From: Chryseobacterium sp. MA9
GTDB taxonomy: Bacteria; Bacteroidota; Bacteroidia; Flavobacteriales; Weeksellaceae
Assembly: GCF_024399315.1 (NCBI RefSeq)
Contig: NZ_CP075170.1
Coordinates: 1,674,001-1,738,000, forward strand
Reading direction: 5' to 3'
Length of the DNA stretch: 64,000 bases
Shown: positions 9,181 to 17,820 of the stretch, piece by piece
Numbering within the stretch: the stretch's first letter is position 1
Layout: every line of letters starts with the position of its first letter
The notes under the pieces: generated by a model
Database searches by the model: none
Seen by the model: the letters and a program-made list of their open reading frames with translations, nothing else
What the model was told of the DNA's origin: nothing
Translations under genes and position numbers: made by a program

Positions 9181-9612
9181 TTAGTTATTTTCAATAGTTA
9201 ATCCTTCGTGTGCAATTTCCAGAGTTTCAATAGCCACCTCGTTACCTTCAGCTTTTAAATCTGTTGATTGTAATTTAAGCGGGAATGCATTTTTCACTTT
9301 CCAGGTTACTGCAGGAGCTCCTGTTTCGTCTAAAAGGGAAATGGTAATAGATCTGCGCTCTACCGTGCTTAGCTGAATACTCTGGAACCAGTCGAAATAT
9401 TCGTTATCAGTTTTGAAAGTTCCTCTCTTTAAAGTGATGTTACTGAAAGTTTTCATTCCAGGCATTTTGATCTTACTGAAATCAGGACTTGCGCCATGTC
9501 TGTACTCGATTAAAGCTGCTTCAACATTCAAACCGCTCACTTCCTGAAAACCTACTTTTGTTCCGCCCCAATCTACTTCAAAGGCAAACTTTACTAATGG
9601 ATATGTACTCAT
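9181..9612 (-). CDS. eCIS inner tube protein, copy A (Afp1-type)
   Basis: A 143-residue tube subunit with exactly the same protein sequence as the gene at 7317-7748. The DNA is not the same: synonymous changes are visible, for example in the segments encoding LLDETGAP and STVERRS, so this is a true second copy and not an assembly artefact. It lies between sheath 2 and sheath 1, giving a sheath-tube-sheath-tube order. The alternation suggests that a sheath+tube pair was duplicated as a unit. Confidence 0.92.
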   Translation of the reverse strand: MSTYPLVKFAFEVDWGGTKVGFQEVSGLNVEAALIEYRHGASPDFSKIKMPGMKTFSNITLKRGTFKTDNEYFDWFQSIQLSTVERRSITISLLDETGAPAVTWKVKNAFPLKLQSTDLKAEGNEVAIETLEIAHEGLTIENN

Positions 9613-9649
9613 AATTTATTTTTAATTTTAATTGTTATTTAATTTTATT

Positions 9650-11371
9650 TTATGCTTCCTGTAATTTGTGTGAAAAACGTAACACGATAAATTCAGCCGG
9701 GCGTACTGCTGCCATCCCGATTTCAATGATCATTCTTCCTTCTAAAATATCCTGAGCAGACATTGTTTTGTTTAGACCAACGCTTACGTAATAAGCTTCT
9801 TCCGGCTTGCTTCCGGCTAATGCACCGTCTCTCCACTGCTGATCAAGGAAATTCTCGATCATAGCCTGTACACGAGTCCATGTATTGGCAGTATTCGGTT
9901 CAAAAACGAAACGTTCTGTAGCTTTCTTCACAGATTCTTCTACCATATTGAAGAATCTACGTACAGGTACATATTTCCATTCATTGCTGTTTCCGTCTAA
10001 TGTTCTTGCTCCCCAGACTAATGTTCCTTTTCCTGCGAAAGTTCTGATCGCGTTAATTGATTTTCCTGATGTAGCATCTACATTAAGCAGATCCTGCTCT
10101 TTGGTAGAAATTTTTTCTGCAGGAAGATCTACTAAACTAAGTCCTACATTAGCAGGCGCTTTCCATACTCCGGAAGTACTGTCCACTTTGGCATAAACTC
10201 CGGCAATTGCTGATGACGGCGTCAATACTACTGATGCAGATTCGATTGCTTTTTTAGCCTGATTATACATTTCAGAATTAGCAGTCTTCAATTCGGCTAA
10301 AGTGGTAATACCAGATGCACCGGTAACTAACACATCAGCATCTTTGAAATCATAGCTTAAAACAGTCTTCAGTTTTGGATAATAAGCCGCACCATATTTC
10401 AGACCTGTAGAAGTTACTTTATCTCTAAAAGCAGCAGCGTCTTGAAGAATATCCATAATGACAAACCTGTCTTTTAATAATTCTGCCTGATCCAAAGCTT
10501 TATTGTACAAAGCATAGATTTTGCCGATAGCAACAGAATCACCTGCTCTGGCAGTAACAAGACTGCTGGCAGCAAGAGCATTGGTTTCAATAGTTGCAGC
10601 CGAAGTTAAATCTGTCTCAAAAGCAGTTGCAACATTCTGAGCAGCAGCTTTAACAGTAGCAACAGTAGCATTAGCAACAACAGCAGCAATCTTAACAGCA
10701 GCTACAACAGCCTGACCGCCCTGAGCTCCAGCAGCCTGTAACTCGTTAGGATTAGCAACATTAAACTCAGCAGCTTTAGCAACAGCAGCAGCAACAGCAG
10801 CGTCTACATTAGCACCTGCAACAGCGTCTGCAACAAGGCCTGCAATACTTTTAGCCGCAGAAACAATATTTTTAACTTTTAACGCTGTAGTGACAACAGC
10901 AGAAGCAGCAGAAACATCAGCAGCAGAAGGAACTAAACTTTGAAGATCCGGAAAAACGATCAGGGTAGGTTCGTCTTCATTTTTTAATAATTCAAGCCCG
11001 GATAAAAAAGCTTCTGCCGGTGTAGGAGCACCTACAGCCTCCGGACTTTTATAATCTCCTACAGAAACAATATAACAAGGCCCACCACCATTGGCAAAGT
11101 ACATCTGCATGGCATAATACATTTTAAAGTCGCTTACCTTGGTTGGCATTGCTGTGGCAACACCGTCTTTGAAAGCTACAGCGAAGATTTCCGGGTTTGC
11201 TTTTCCAAAAAGTTCTTCATACTCCAACATCGAAGCAATTCTCGTTGGTTTATTTTTCGGTCCATCCGCTGTATATCCAATAAAAGCAGGGATAGCCGTT
11301 TCAACTTGCGCTACGGAAGGGGGAAATTTTCCTTGTTCCTCCACGTAAACTCCAGGGGTTTTGTAATTCAT
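9650..11371 (-). CDS. eCIS contractile sheath protein 2 with Ala-rich insertion
   Basis: A 573-residue sheath paralog. The arm (MNYKTPGVYVEEQ) and the C-terminal third (from about GKGTLVWGARTLDG onward) are nearly identical to sheath 1. Compared with sheath 1 it carries about 135 extra residues between the IVFPD strand and LYNKALDQ (residues about 146-284). This insert is Ala/Val dominated, with repeated AAVA, AAAV and VAAVK patterns and few charges, so it is probably helical and exposed on the sheath surface. Variable surface insertions in some sheath paralogs are known from Afp3/Afp4-type proteins; the role of this one is unknown. Confidence 0.92.
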   Translation of the reverse strand: MNYKTPGVYVEEQGKFPPSVAQVETAIPAFIGYTADGPKNKPTRIASMLEYEELFGKANPEIFAVAFKDGVATAMPTKVSDFKMYYAMQMYFANGGGPCYIVSVGDYKSPEAVGAPTPAEAFLSGLELLKNEDEPTLIVFPDLQSLVPSAADVSAASAVVTTALKVKNIVSAAKSIAGLVADAVAGANVDAAVAAAVAKAAEFNVANPNELQAAGAQGGQAVVAAVKIAAVVANATVATVKAAAQNVATAFETDLTSAATIETNALAASSLVTARAGDSVAIGKIYALYNKALDQAELLKDRFVIMDILQDAAAFRDKVTSTGLKYGAAYYPKLKTVLSYDFKDADVLVTGASGITTLAELKTANSEMYNQAKKAIESASVVLTPSSAIAGVYAKVDSTSGVWKAPANVGLSLVDLPAEKISTKEQDLLNVDATSGKSINAIRTFAGKGTLVWGARTLDGNSNEWKYVPVRRFFNMVEESVKKATERFVFEPNTANTWTRVQAMIENFLDQQWRDGALAGSKPEEAYYVSVGLNKTMSAQDILEGRMIIEIGMAAVRPAEFIVLRFSHKLQEA

Positions 11372-11403
11372 TTTAAAAAATTTTACGTTAATATTAATTA
11401 TTC

Positions 11404-11422
11404 TTCGAAGTAAAACTTCGAA
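11404..11422 (-). other. Short perfect hairpin between sheath 3 and sheath 2
   Basis: The arms TTCGAAGT and ACTTCGAA flank an AAA loop in the 86-bp gap between sheath genes 3 and 2. No long U tract follows on the minus strand, so it is a weak terminator at best. It could partly terminate, or protect an mRNA end, to tune subunit ratios. This is an inference from its position only. Confidence 0.4.
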
Positions 11423-11457
11423 TATTTATTCGTGATTGATTTATTGATTTTATCTTT

Positions 11458-13199
11458 TTAGAATTGTTGCAATTTGTGCGAGAAGTTGAGTATAATAAAC
11501 TCTGCCGGGCGTACTAATGCTATTTTGAGATTTACATTCATCGTAGTCGTTCCTTCTACTCCCTTAACTGTTACTTCGTAAGCTTCTTTCGGAGTGCTGC
11601 CTGCTAATGCACCCTCCATCCATTGCTGGTTAAGAAAATTTTCTAACATTGTTTTTGCCCGTAACCATGTGTGAGGGATATTAGGCTCATTCATAAACTT
11701 GTTGAGTGCATCGTTGATCGATTGTCTGATCATATTATAATAGCGACGTACATGTACATACTTCCATTCGTTATCTTTTCCTTCTTCCATTCGTTATCTT
11801 TTCCTTCATCATTTTTATCTTTTCCTTCAAGGGTTCTGGCTCCCCAGATTAAGGTTCCTTTTCCTGTAAAGGTTCTGATCGCATTAATTGATTTTCCGAA
11901 AGCATCTATGTTTAAAGCAGCCTGTTCCTGATCGGAAATTTTTTCTGTCGGAGTAATGACATGGCTAATATTGATATTTGCCGGGGCCTTCCACACACCT
12001 CTTGTACTGTCTATTCTGCCGTATGCTCCTGCTATTGCTGATGATGGTGGTAATACAACTTTTAACGACAGCATTTCTTTTTTCACCTGATTGTATAGTG
12101 CCGAATTGGATGATTCTAAATTTTTAAGTGTTATCCCGTTTGCATCTCCTTTTTCGTCTTTTATCTCAAGGATTGCCGTTTTTAATGCATCAAACTCTCC
12201 ACTGAAAACAGGTGCATTTTCGTCTAAACCATCAGGGATCATAAAATCATCTATTATTCCGTCATAGATGGCTTCCAGCACAACTTTTGCCTCATCAATT
12301 ACTTCTGTTAAAGCATTTTTTTTATCTCCTGCATCTGCTGTTTCATTCACTTCTTCTGCTATCGCAATAGCCTGATCTAATAAATCAGCAAGGACGTAAG
12401 CGTCAGCAGATCCAGTTGAGATTTCGGCACTTGCCAAACGTTTTAATTCATCTAAAGCGGCGATCTCACCCGCATAAAAAAGGGCACTTCCTTGTCCTGC
12501 TTTTTGTAAACCGGTATGTATTATAGGTGTTTTAGTCTCATCAAAAGTATAATTCAAAATGGTTTTTAAGTGAGGGAAGTAAGCTGCCGCATGATTAGTT
12601 GGGTTTACTTTACTTCTAAAAGATTCAATAGTGGTAAGATTGTTTGATTGGATGACAGAATTCCCGTAATAGGTGTCCAGTATAACAAATCTGTTTTTAT
12701 TCTCATCTTTAGCTTTATCAATTGCCTGATTGTAAATGCTATAAAAATCAGATTCATTGGCTAGCGAAATAGCATCAGGGAAAATAATAAGAATTGGTTC
12801 TTTAATGTTTTTATGATCAATCTTACCCAGTCCTGTTTCCAATGAGGATAATTGTACTTCTGCTGACGTATAATCTCCTACAGAAATGATATAACAAGGT
12901 CCGCCGCCATTTGCAAAATACATTTGCAGCGAATAATACATTAAAAACTGTGCATGAGGTGCTACAATAGTTGCTCCTTTACCTTCTACATCCTGTAGCT
13001 GGATATTTTCTTCTTTTGCTTTTCCAAAATATTGTTCATATTCTAAAAGAGAGCTGATTCTGAAAGGCTCATTATACCCCACAGGGAGTAGTTCGGTATA
13101 CCCAATAAATGCTGGCATAGCTGTTTCTATGTATGCAACTGAGTATGGAAGTTTTGTAATTTCTTCAACAGAAACACCTGGTGTTGCTGGATTTAACAT
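11458..13199 (-). pseudogene. eCIS contractile sheath protein 3, frameshifted by a 23-bp duplication
   Basis: Third sheath paralog, read in two frames. The first frame (13199 down to 11730) carries the arm MLNPATPGVSVEEI, YFANGGGPCYIISV and TFTGKGTLIWGARTLEG, then runs off into an unrelated tail. The second (11790 down to 11458) carries the normal ending from EWKYVHVRRYYNMI to FIILNFSHKLQ. The break falls on a perfect 23-bp tandem duplication at 11761-11806. Removing one copy restores a 572-residue sheath. Its extra acidic segment before SALYNQVKKEM sits at a different place from the sheath 2 insert. The truncated product would lack the conserved C-terminal sheath domain, so it would probably not polymerise. 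Confidence 0.85.
11761..11806. repeat. Perfect 23-bp tandem duplication inside sheath gene 3
   Basis: Positions 11761-11783 and 11784-11806 are identical 23-mers. Each encodes, on the minus strand, part of a GKDNEWK-like stretch. A shorter GAAGGAAAAGAT unit occurs again just upstream in the gene, so the site was already repetitive and prone to slippage. 23 is not a multiple of three, so the duplication shifts the reading frame. Confidence 0.95.
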
Positions 13200-13246
13200 G
13201 TTTAAAAATTTAAAGGGTTATTAGTTTTTAGTTTTTGCTTTTATGA

Positions 13247-13831
13247 TTAATCAACTTTAATACTTTGTATATTAATGTCATTAATTAATTTAACAGGGAC
13301 TACCTCCTTAGCCGCAATTTTTATCACGCTGATTTTATATAAAGCAGAAGGCATTATTTTTCCGCCTAATAATCCCCAGACGTAACTTAGCTGTTCAAAG
13401 GGAATGGAATGCAGTTCAATTCTGAAACTGAAATTGTTTTGGGGCTCAAGATCAACATATTCCAGAACATTCTTTGCCTGAAATACCTCAATAACTTTTG
13501 AAATACTTAGTAAAGATTTGCTGTATGTGCTTCTGTTGGCAGAGATCATTACATATAGATTTAAGTAAGCCGGAGTGCTTTCCTTATCATATCGAATCGG
13601 ATTGTTGTCTACCACAACCTGCTGATACCTTGATCTGTTTTTCAATGTTGATTCCTCCTCAATGTTGAGCAGACTAATTACTACTTTGTTACTAAGTCCC
13701 TCAGTGTTGTCATCATGTTTTGCGATGTCATCAACAACAGCAATTTCAATTTCGCCAGGAACGTTAGGATCCCATAAACCATCCGGAGCATTTAGCTGAT
13801 TTTTTAAAACTGTTAATACTTTATTAATCAT
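13247..13831 (-). CDS. DUF4255 eCIS tail terminator/cap protein (Afp16/Pvc16-type)
   Basis: A 194-residue DUF4255-family protein. The typical features are the start INKVLTVLKNQL, the VVISLLNIEEE strand, the RYQQVVVDN segment and the P-A-Y-L-N-L-Y-V-M-I-S-A strand. In Afp and PVC particles this family ends and caps the tube and sheath. It is the first gene of the minus-strand structural operon, directly downstream of the intergenic promoter region. The start ATG is followed by a normal N terminus for the family. Confidence 0.88.
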   Translation of the reverse strand: MINKVLTVLKNQLNAPDGLWDPNVPGEIEIAVVDDIAKHDDNTEGLSNKVVISLLNIEEESTLKNRSRYQQVVVDNNPIRYDKESTPAYLNLYVMISANRSTYSKSLLSISKVIEVFQAKNVLEYVDLEPQNNFSFRIELHSIPFEQLSYVWGLLGGKIMPSALYKISVIKIAAKEVVPVKLINDINIQSIKVD

Positions 13832-13857
13832 AATTTCTGTTCTTAATTATTATGGTG

Positions 13858-13901
13858 CAAACATACAATCACACCCCCTCAAAAGACAAATATTTTGAGG
13901 G
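13858..13901 (-). promoter_or_regulatory. Promoter and overlapping inverted repeat upstream of the eCIS structural operon
   Basis: On the minus strand TATGTTTG (13858-13865) fits the Bacteroidota -7 box TAnnTTTG perfectly. A TTTG at 13887-13890 lies 21 bases upstream, within the spacing accepted for the -33 element. That -33 element sits in the 8-base centre of a perfect 9-bp inverted repeat, CCCTCAAAA...TTTTGAGGG (13876-13901). A dyad centred on the -33 box is what a repressor or activator operator would look like. The first gene starts about 27 bases downstream. Confidence 0.6.
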
Positions 13902-14367
13902 CTCAATACAGTCTTTGCAGTAAATAGGATTTTAATTCTTATAAAAGAAAACTAAAAACAACACTATTAATACACTGACAACAAATACATTAAAAACGGT
14001 ATTAAAAAATTAAATTCTAGCCCGAAGATTTTCCTCCTCTTATGATGGCCAAATTTCAGTCTGTTAATTGAGTCTCATTCTGCTTTTAAAAATCATTGTA
14101 TTTCAACACATGATTGTCCATTAATTACATGGCTATTTTTAGTGGTCTGTATTTTCCGAATGATTAATAATTGAGTACGATGATGGATTGTCTAAAGTAT
14201 TGGTTCTCCAAAAAAATCATATGCTTTCCTGATTAGAAAGATCAGCTTTTTCGCAACCAGTAATTTCCAGAAAATATAACTCTGCATCATTAGGATATGA
14301 TTTTGCCTTTTACTGCAAAGACAGAATAGAGCCCCCTTATAATTCGCAAAATAGGATCTCTTCTTTC
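13902..14367. other. AT-rich divergent intergenic region, no gene seen
   Basis: About 470 bp between the two divergent eCIS operons. I see no open frame with a plausible start and no remnant that reads as a family. The length is generous for two promoters, so further operators or a small RNA are possible, but no hairpin with a U tract stands out. Confidence 0.5.
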
Positions 14368-14375
14368 TAATTTTG
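14368..14375 (+). promoter_or_regulatory. Candidate -7 box for the plus-strand eCIS operon
   Basis: TAATTTTG matches TAnnTTTG and lies 28 bases before the ATG of the Cys-rich gene. No convincing TTG is found 17-23 bases upstream, so an activator might be needed, or the call may be wrong. Confidence 0.4.
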
Positions 14376-14403
14376 ACCCAATAATTTAAAAAACTTTAAT
14401 CAT

Positions 14404-14724
14404 ATGAATATTAAAAATCTTTTCAGCAAGCGCAATGAAATCATTGGTGGTCATTTTAACGAACTACGCTCAAAATTGGGTGTAGCAAATCAAAACGAAG
14501 AAGCTATTTTCTCATTAAGGGAACAAATTTGTAATGCATGTCCTTTAAAAAACGGCAACAATTGCAATGCAATGAAATGGCTCAATCCAGATACACTAGA
14601 AGTGATAGATGGTCCAAAAGATGGATTTGTCAGAGGCTGCGGATGCAGATTGAGTGCCAAACAGAGATCAAGATTCAGTCTTTGTCCTGCAGGTTTCTGG
14701 GGTGGAGAGTTCGACAAAAAGTAA
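14404..14724 (+). CDS. Small six-cysteine protein in the eCIS locus, function unknown
   Basis: A 106-residue soluble protein with six Cys: C43 and C46 (CNAC), C54, C79 and C81 (GCGC) and C94 (CPAGFWGG). The spacing looks like a zinc- or iron-sulfur-binding knuckle, and the residues between C54 and C79 are polar. I have a loose memory of similar Cys-knuckle proteins in Bacteroidota phages but cannot name a family. It is the first gene of the divergent eCIS operon, 46 bp before the tape-measure gene, which suggests a role in assembly, regulation or redox sensing. Confidence 0.7.
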   Translation: MNIKNLFSKRNEIIGGHFNELRSKLGVANQNEEAIFSLREQICNACPLKNGNNCNAMKWLNPDTLEVIDGPKDGFVRGCGCRLSAKQRSRFSLCPAGFWGGEFDKK

Positions 14725-14770
14725 GACTGTCTGACGACTTCCAGTATTTTATAATTTAATCCTATTCAAT

Positions 14771-16213
14771 GTGAAGCAAGATCATATCATTCAGAAAGTT
14801 TTTCTTGAAATTACCGTTAACAACAAAGAAAAAGCATTGCGTATAAAAGATGATATTAACAGCTTTTTATCTATTGATGTTTTTCCGGAAATAGAAAAGC
14901 ATATCAAGGCTTTAGAATATAAGTTGGCCGGCCATACCCTACAGATTCCCCGTTTAGAATTAAATGTGGAGGTAAAAAGCAGCGCATTAAACACGGAGTT
15001 AAAAGATCAAATAGCTGAACTCTTTAAAGAAGAACTGGCAGAAATTACCAATCCCATTGAAACTTCCCATCAGGAAACAGAAAGTGAGGCTAAACCCTAT
15101 CTGGTAGATCATCAGGAAAAGATGCTCAGAGCTTTTATCTATTTTTTAGAAAAAGGAACTATGCCCTGGTGGAATTCGGAAAGCAACAATATGGCTATTT
15201 TGGAATCAACGGTTTTTGATCGCCTTATTTTGGCTGATAGCTTTCAAAAAAGCATTATATCTGTTTTGTCAAAAGAAAATGTTCGAAACCGACTTATCAA
15301 TCAGCTTTCCAATGAACAAATTGCGCAATTATGCCTGGCGATTTTGAAAAACAAGGAATTGAAAATCAACCTGGAAACTGATACAATACGTCATATATCA
15401 AAACTGAATCATACAGACAGAATTGCAATATGGCGCTTGATCATCAATGTAATATCGGAGTATTGGAATACATCCAATAACCATCCCAGGGAGTATCTTT
15501 TACAGGAAATTTCAACAATAGAACAGATTGGTTTATCAACAACAAAAAACAATCATCAGAACAGGAAAACAATAGTTAAGATATTCCCTTTTATTACAGA
15601 AAATGAAATTTCTGATAGCATCAAAACTAATGTAGCAGATCAACCTGAAAATGTAAGAACCTCAATAGAACCTATTCAGGAAAAAAATGTAATAGTTCAG
15701 GAAGATGTAACCCAGAACGAGGGACAATATATTCAAAATGCGGGGCTTATTTTGATCCATCCATTCATCAAAACCCTGTTTGAACATTGTGAACTCCTTG
15801 ATCCAAAAACCCAGCAGCTCATTGATCCGGAATTGTGTGCCCATCTATTGCATTATATCGCTACCGGAAAAATAAATTCTCCTGAATATGACATGATTTT
15901 TGAAAAATTCCTGTGCAATATTCCGATACACCAACCTATTAACAGACATATTAAACTTTCACGTAAGCATAAATCGCAGGCTAAAAATGTAATAGAAAGT
16001 GTACAGCATAACTGGGCTCCCATGAAAAAATCATCTGCTGCATTATTACAAAACGAGTTTTTCCAGCGACCAGGGAAATTAGTCATCACTGACTCTGATT
16101 ACACCCTTATCGTAGAGCGAAAGACACAGGATATTCTTCTTGAAAAGCTTTCCTGGGGAATTGGTCTCGTAAAACTCCCCTGGCAGAAAAAATTCATCTT
16201 TGTAAACTGGTAA
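14771..16213 (+). CDS. Contractile injection system tape-measure-type protein
   Basis: A 480-residue protein of the CIS tape-measure family (the Afp14 position in eCIS clusters). The N terminus HIIQKVFLEITVNN is typical. The C-terminal block, residues about 325-480, is the best conserved: NAGLILIHPFIKTLFEHC, then LLHYIATG, then ESVQHNWAPMKKSS and the final LPWQKKFIFVNW. The length is moderate, as expected for a short eCIS tube. The start is GTG at 14771; the nearby ATG at 14769 is out of frame. An AAA+ ATPase gene follows, in the usual eCIS order. Confidence 0.82.
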   Translation: MKQDHIIQKVFLEITVNNKEKALRIKDDINSFLSIDVFPEIEKHIKALEYKLAGHTLQIPRLELNVEVKSSALNTELKDQIAELFKEELAEITNPIETSHQETESEAKPYLVDHQEKMLRAFIYFLEKGTMPWWNSESNNMAILESTVFDRLILADSFQKSIISVLSKENVRNRLINQLSNEQIAQLCLAILKNKELKINLETDTIRHISKLNHTDRIAIWRLIINVISEYWNTSNNHPREYLLQEISTIEQIGLSTTKNNHQNRKTIVKIFPFITENEISDSIKTNVADQPENVRTSIEPIQEKNVIVQEDVTQNEGQYIQNAGLILIHPFIKTLFEHCELLDPKTQQLIDPELCAHLLHYIATGKINSPEYDMIFEKFLCNIPIHQPINRHIKLSRKHKSQAKNVIESVQHNWAPMKKSSAALLQNEFFQRPGKLVITDSDYTLIVERKTQDILLEKLSWGIGLVKLPWQKKFIFVNW

Positions 16214-16262
16214 TAACAGGGCACATTTTCTAAATATTCTAACGCTTTCAAATACTCTAAAG

Positions 16263-16283
16263 TTGCTGATTTTACATCAGCAA
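16263..16283 (+). other. Hairpin between the tape-measure and ATPase genes
   Basis: TTGCTGAT and ATCAGCAA flank a 5-base loop in the 107-bp gap before the ATPase gene. No U run follows, so it is more likely an mRNA processing or stability element than a terminator. Confidence 0.4.
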
Positions 16284-16320
16284 TACCCTCACTGCAACCC
16301 TATTAATTCAAAATAAGATT

Positions 16321-17775
16321 ATGAAATCTCCTATTAACTATGAACACTCATCATTAATAAAAACAAATATTAATGAAAAAACAGAAATAATCAATCCCTT
16401 ATTTCAAGTCAATGCTGTAAATCATAACTCTTTAAATGAAGAAATGAAATGGTTACAATCACTTATTGAAAAGCGATGCAAAGAACTATTTCTGGAAGAT
16501 GAGACAGAATTGAATATTGGTTATGAAATACCTGAACCTCCGGAATCAGATGGCCAATCTCCTTATTCCATTACGATCAACACCCATCAGCTTACTGTTG
16601 TGGACAGAATAATTTTAGCGCTGGGCATTGCTTCGGCTCATTATCCGTCCATCCTGAAAACATTTGTACAGATAGAAGAAAGCAGCAATGCATTTGCTAT
16701 TGAAGCAGGTGGTGAATATGATAAAATCAACCGCAGCTTTAAGCCAACTTTTCAAACCGCACTTTTTTTGCTGGCAGGTAAAGATTTATCACTTTGGTCA
16801 CAGTATGGTGCACAACTCATCAATGGCAGTGTACTATTGAAAAACGATATTATTTACAACCGTTCTTCAACAGAATTTATTCATGGAAAAATTGAATTGG
16901 ATACCGCTTATCTCAATTATTTTTTATCAGGTCAGAAACCACAACTGGATCATGGTTCTTACTTTCCCGGCAGGCTTTACAAATCTGATCTCACCATGGA
17001 CGATATTATTTTAGAAGATAATGTGAGGGAACAGATAAAACCCATTGGACATTATATAAAAGCATTGGAAAACGGCTTTTTCAAAACCAATGAACATAGC
17101 TTTAAACCTGGCTTCATTGCTTTATTCTACGGTTCACCTGGAACAGGAAAAACAATGCTGGCTGGTATTCTTGCTAATGCATATGGTATTGATATGTATC
17201 ATGTAGACCTTTCACAGGTTGTGAGCAAATACATTGGTGAAACTGAGAAAAATCTTGAAGTATTATTCAACAGGCTGCAGGGTAAAAACTGTATGCTGTT
17301 TTTTGATGAAGCTGACGCTTTGTTTGGGAAACGTTCTGATGTAAAAGATGCTCATGACCGCTACGCCAACCAGGAAGTTTCGTATTTATTGCAGCGAATA
17401 GAAAAATTTGACGGATTAACAATCCTGGCTTCCAATTTTGAAAACAATATGGATGATGCTTTCAAGCGCCGAATAGATGTTTCTGTCAATGTAATACGAC
17501 CGACTGAAACTACCAGAAAAGCCCTTTGGGAGCACTATTTGCCTAAAAATATAACTTTTGAAAGTGAGGAGCTCTTAAAACATTTAACCAAAGAGTACGC
17601 TTATACGGGTGCTAATATCCGAAACATTATGAAAAATGTTGCTATGGCATTGCATGACCGTAATGAAACCAGTATTACCTATTCATTAATAAGCACTTAT
17701 CTAATGATAGAAAATGAAAAGGCTTTTGGAAAAAATCAATCCCGTCTCAGCCCATTTGTACAAAAACCAGAATAA
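16321..17775 (+). CDS. AAA+ ATPase of the eCIS (Afp15-type)
   Basis: A 484-residue AAA+ ATPase. Walker A is GSPGTGKT at residues 271-278, Walker B is MLFFDEAD at 325-332, a sensor-1 Asn follows in ILASN, and the arginine finger is in FKRRID. The N-terminal half is the extended region seen in eCIS ATPases. Afp15-type ATPases are needed for particle assembly or effector loading and are not thought to recycle sheath like ClpV. It lies between the tape-measure gene and the effector gene, which supports a role in cargo loading or maturation. Confidence 0.92.
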   Translation: MKSPINYEHSSLIKTNINEKTEIINPLFQVNAVNHNSLNEEMKWLQSLIEKRCKELFLEDETELNIGYEIPEPPESDGQSPYSITINTHQLTVVDRIILALGIASAHYPSILKTFVQIEESSNAFAIEAGGEYDKINRSFKPTFQTALFLLAGKDLSLWSQYGAQLINGSVLLKNDIIYNRSSTEFIHGKIELDTAYLNYFLSGQKPQLDHGSYFPGRLYKSDLTMDDIILEDNVREQIKPIGHYIKALENGFFKTNEHSFKPGFIALFYGSPGTGKTMLAGILANAYGIDMYHVDLSQVVSKYIGETEKNLEVLFNRLQGKNCMLFFDEADALFGKRSDVKDAHDRYANQEVSYLLQRIEKFDGLTILASNFENNMDDAFKRRIDVSVNVIRPTETTRKALWEHYLPKNITFESEELLKHLTKEYAYTGANIRNIMKNVAMALHDRNETSITYSLISTYLMIENEKAFGKNQSRLSPFVQKPE

Positions 17776-17820
17776 AACCCCTAGCACAGCATAATAAAAA
17801 CTCATCTAATAACCAATAAC

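Noticed and set aside
9181..9612. Second tube gene as an assembly duplicate of 7317-7748
   Set aside because: The proteins match but the DNA has scattered synonymous differences and different flanks, so it is a real second gene.
11404..11422. A full Rho-independent terminator between sheath 3 and sheath 2
   Set aside because: The stem is short and lacks a following U run, so only a weak regulatory hairpin is claimed.
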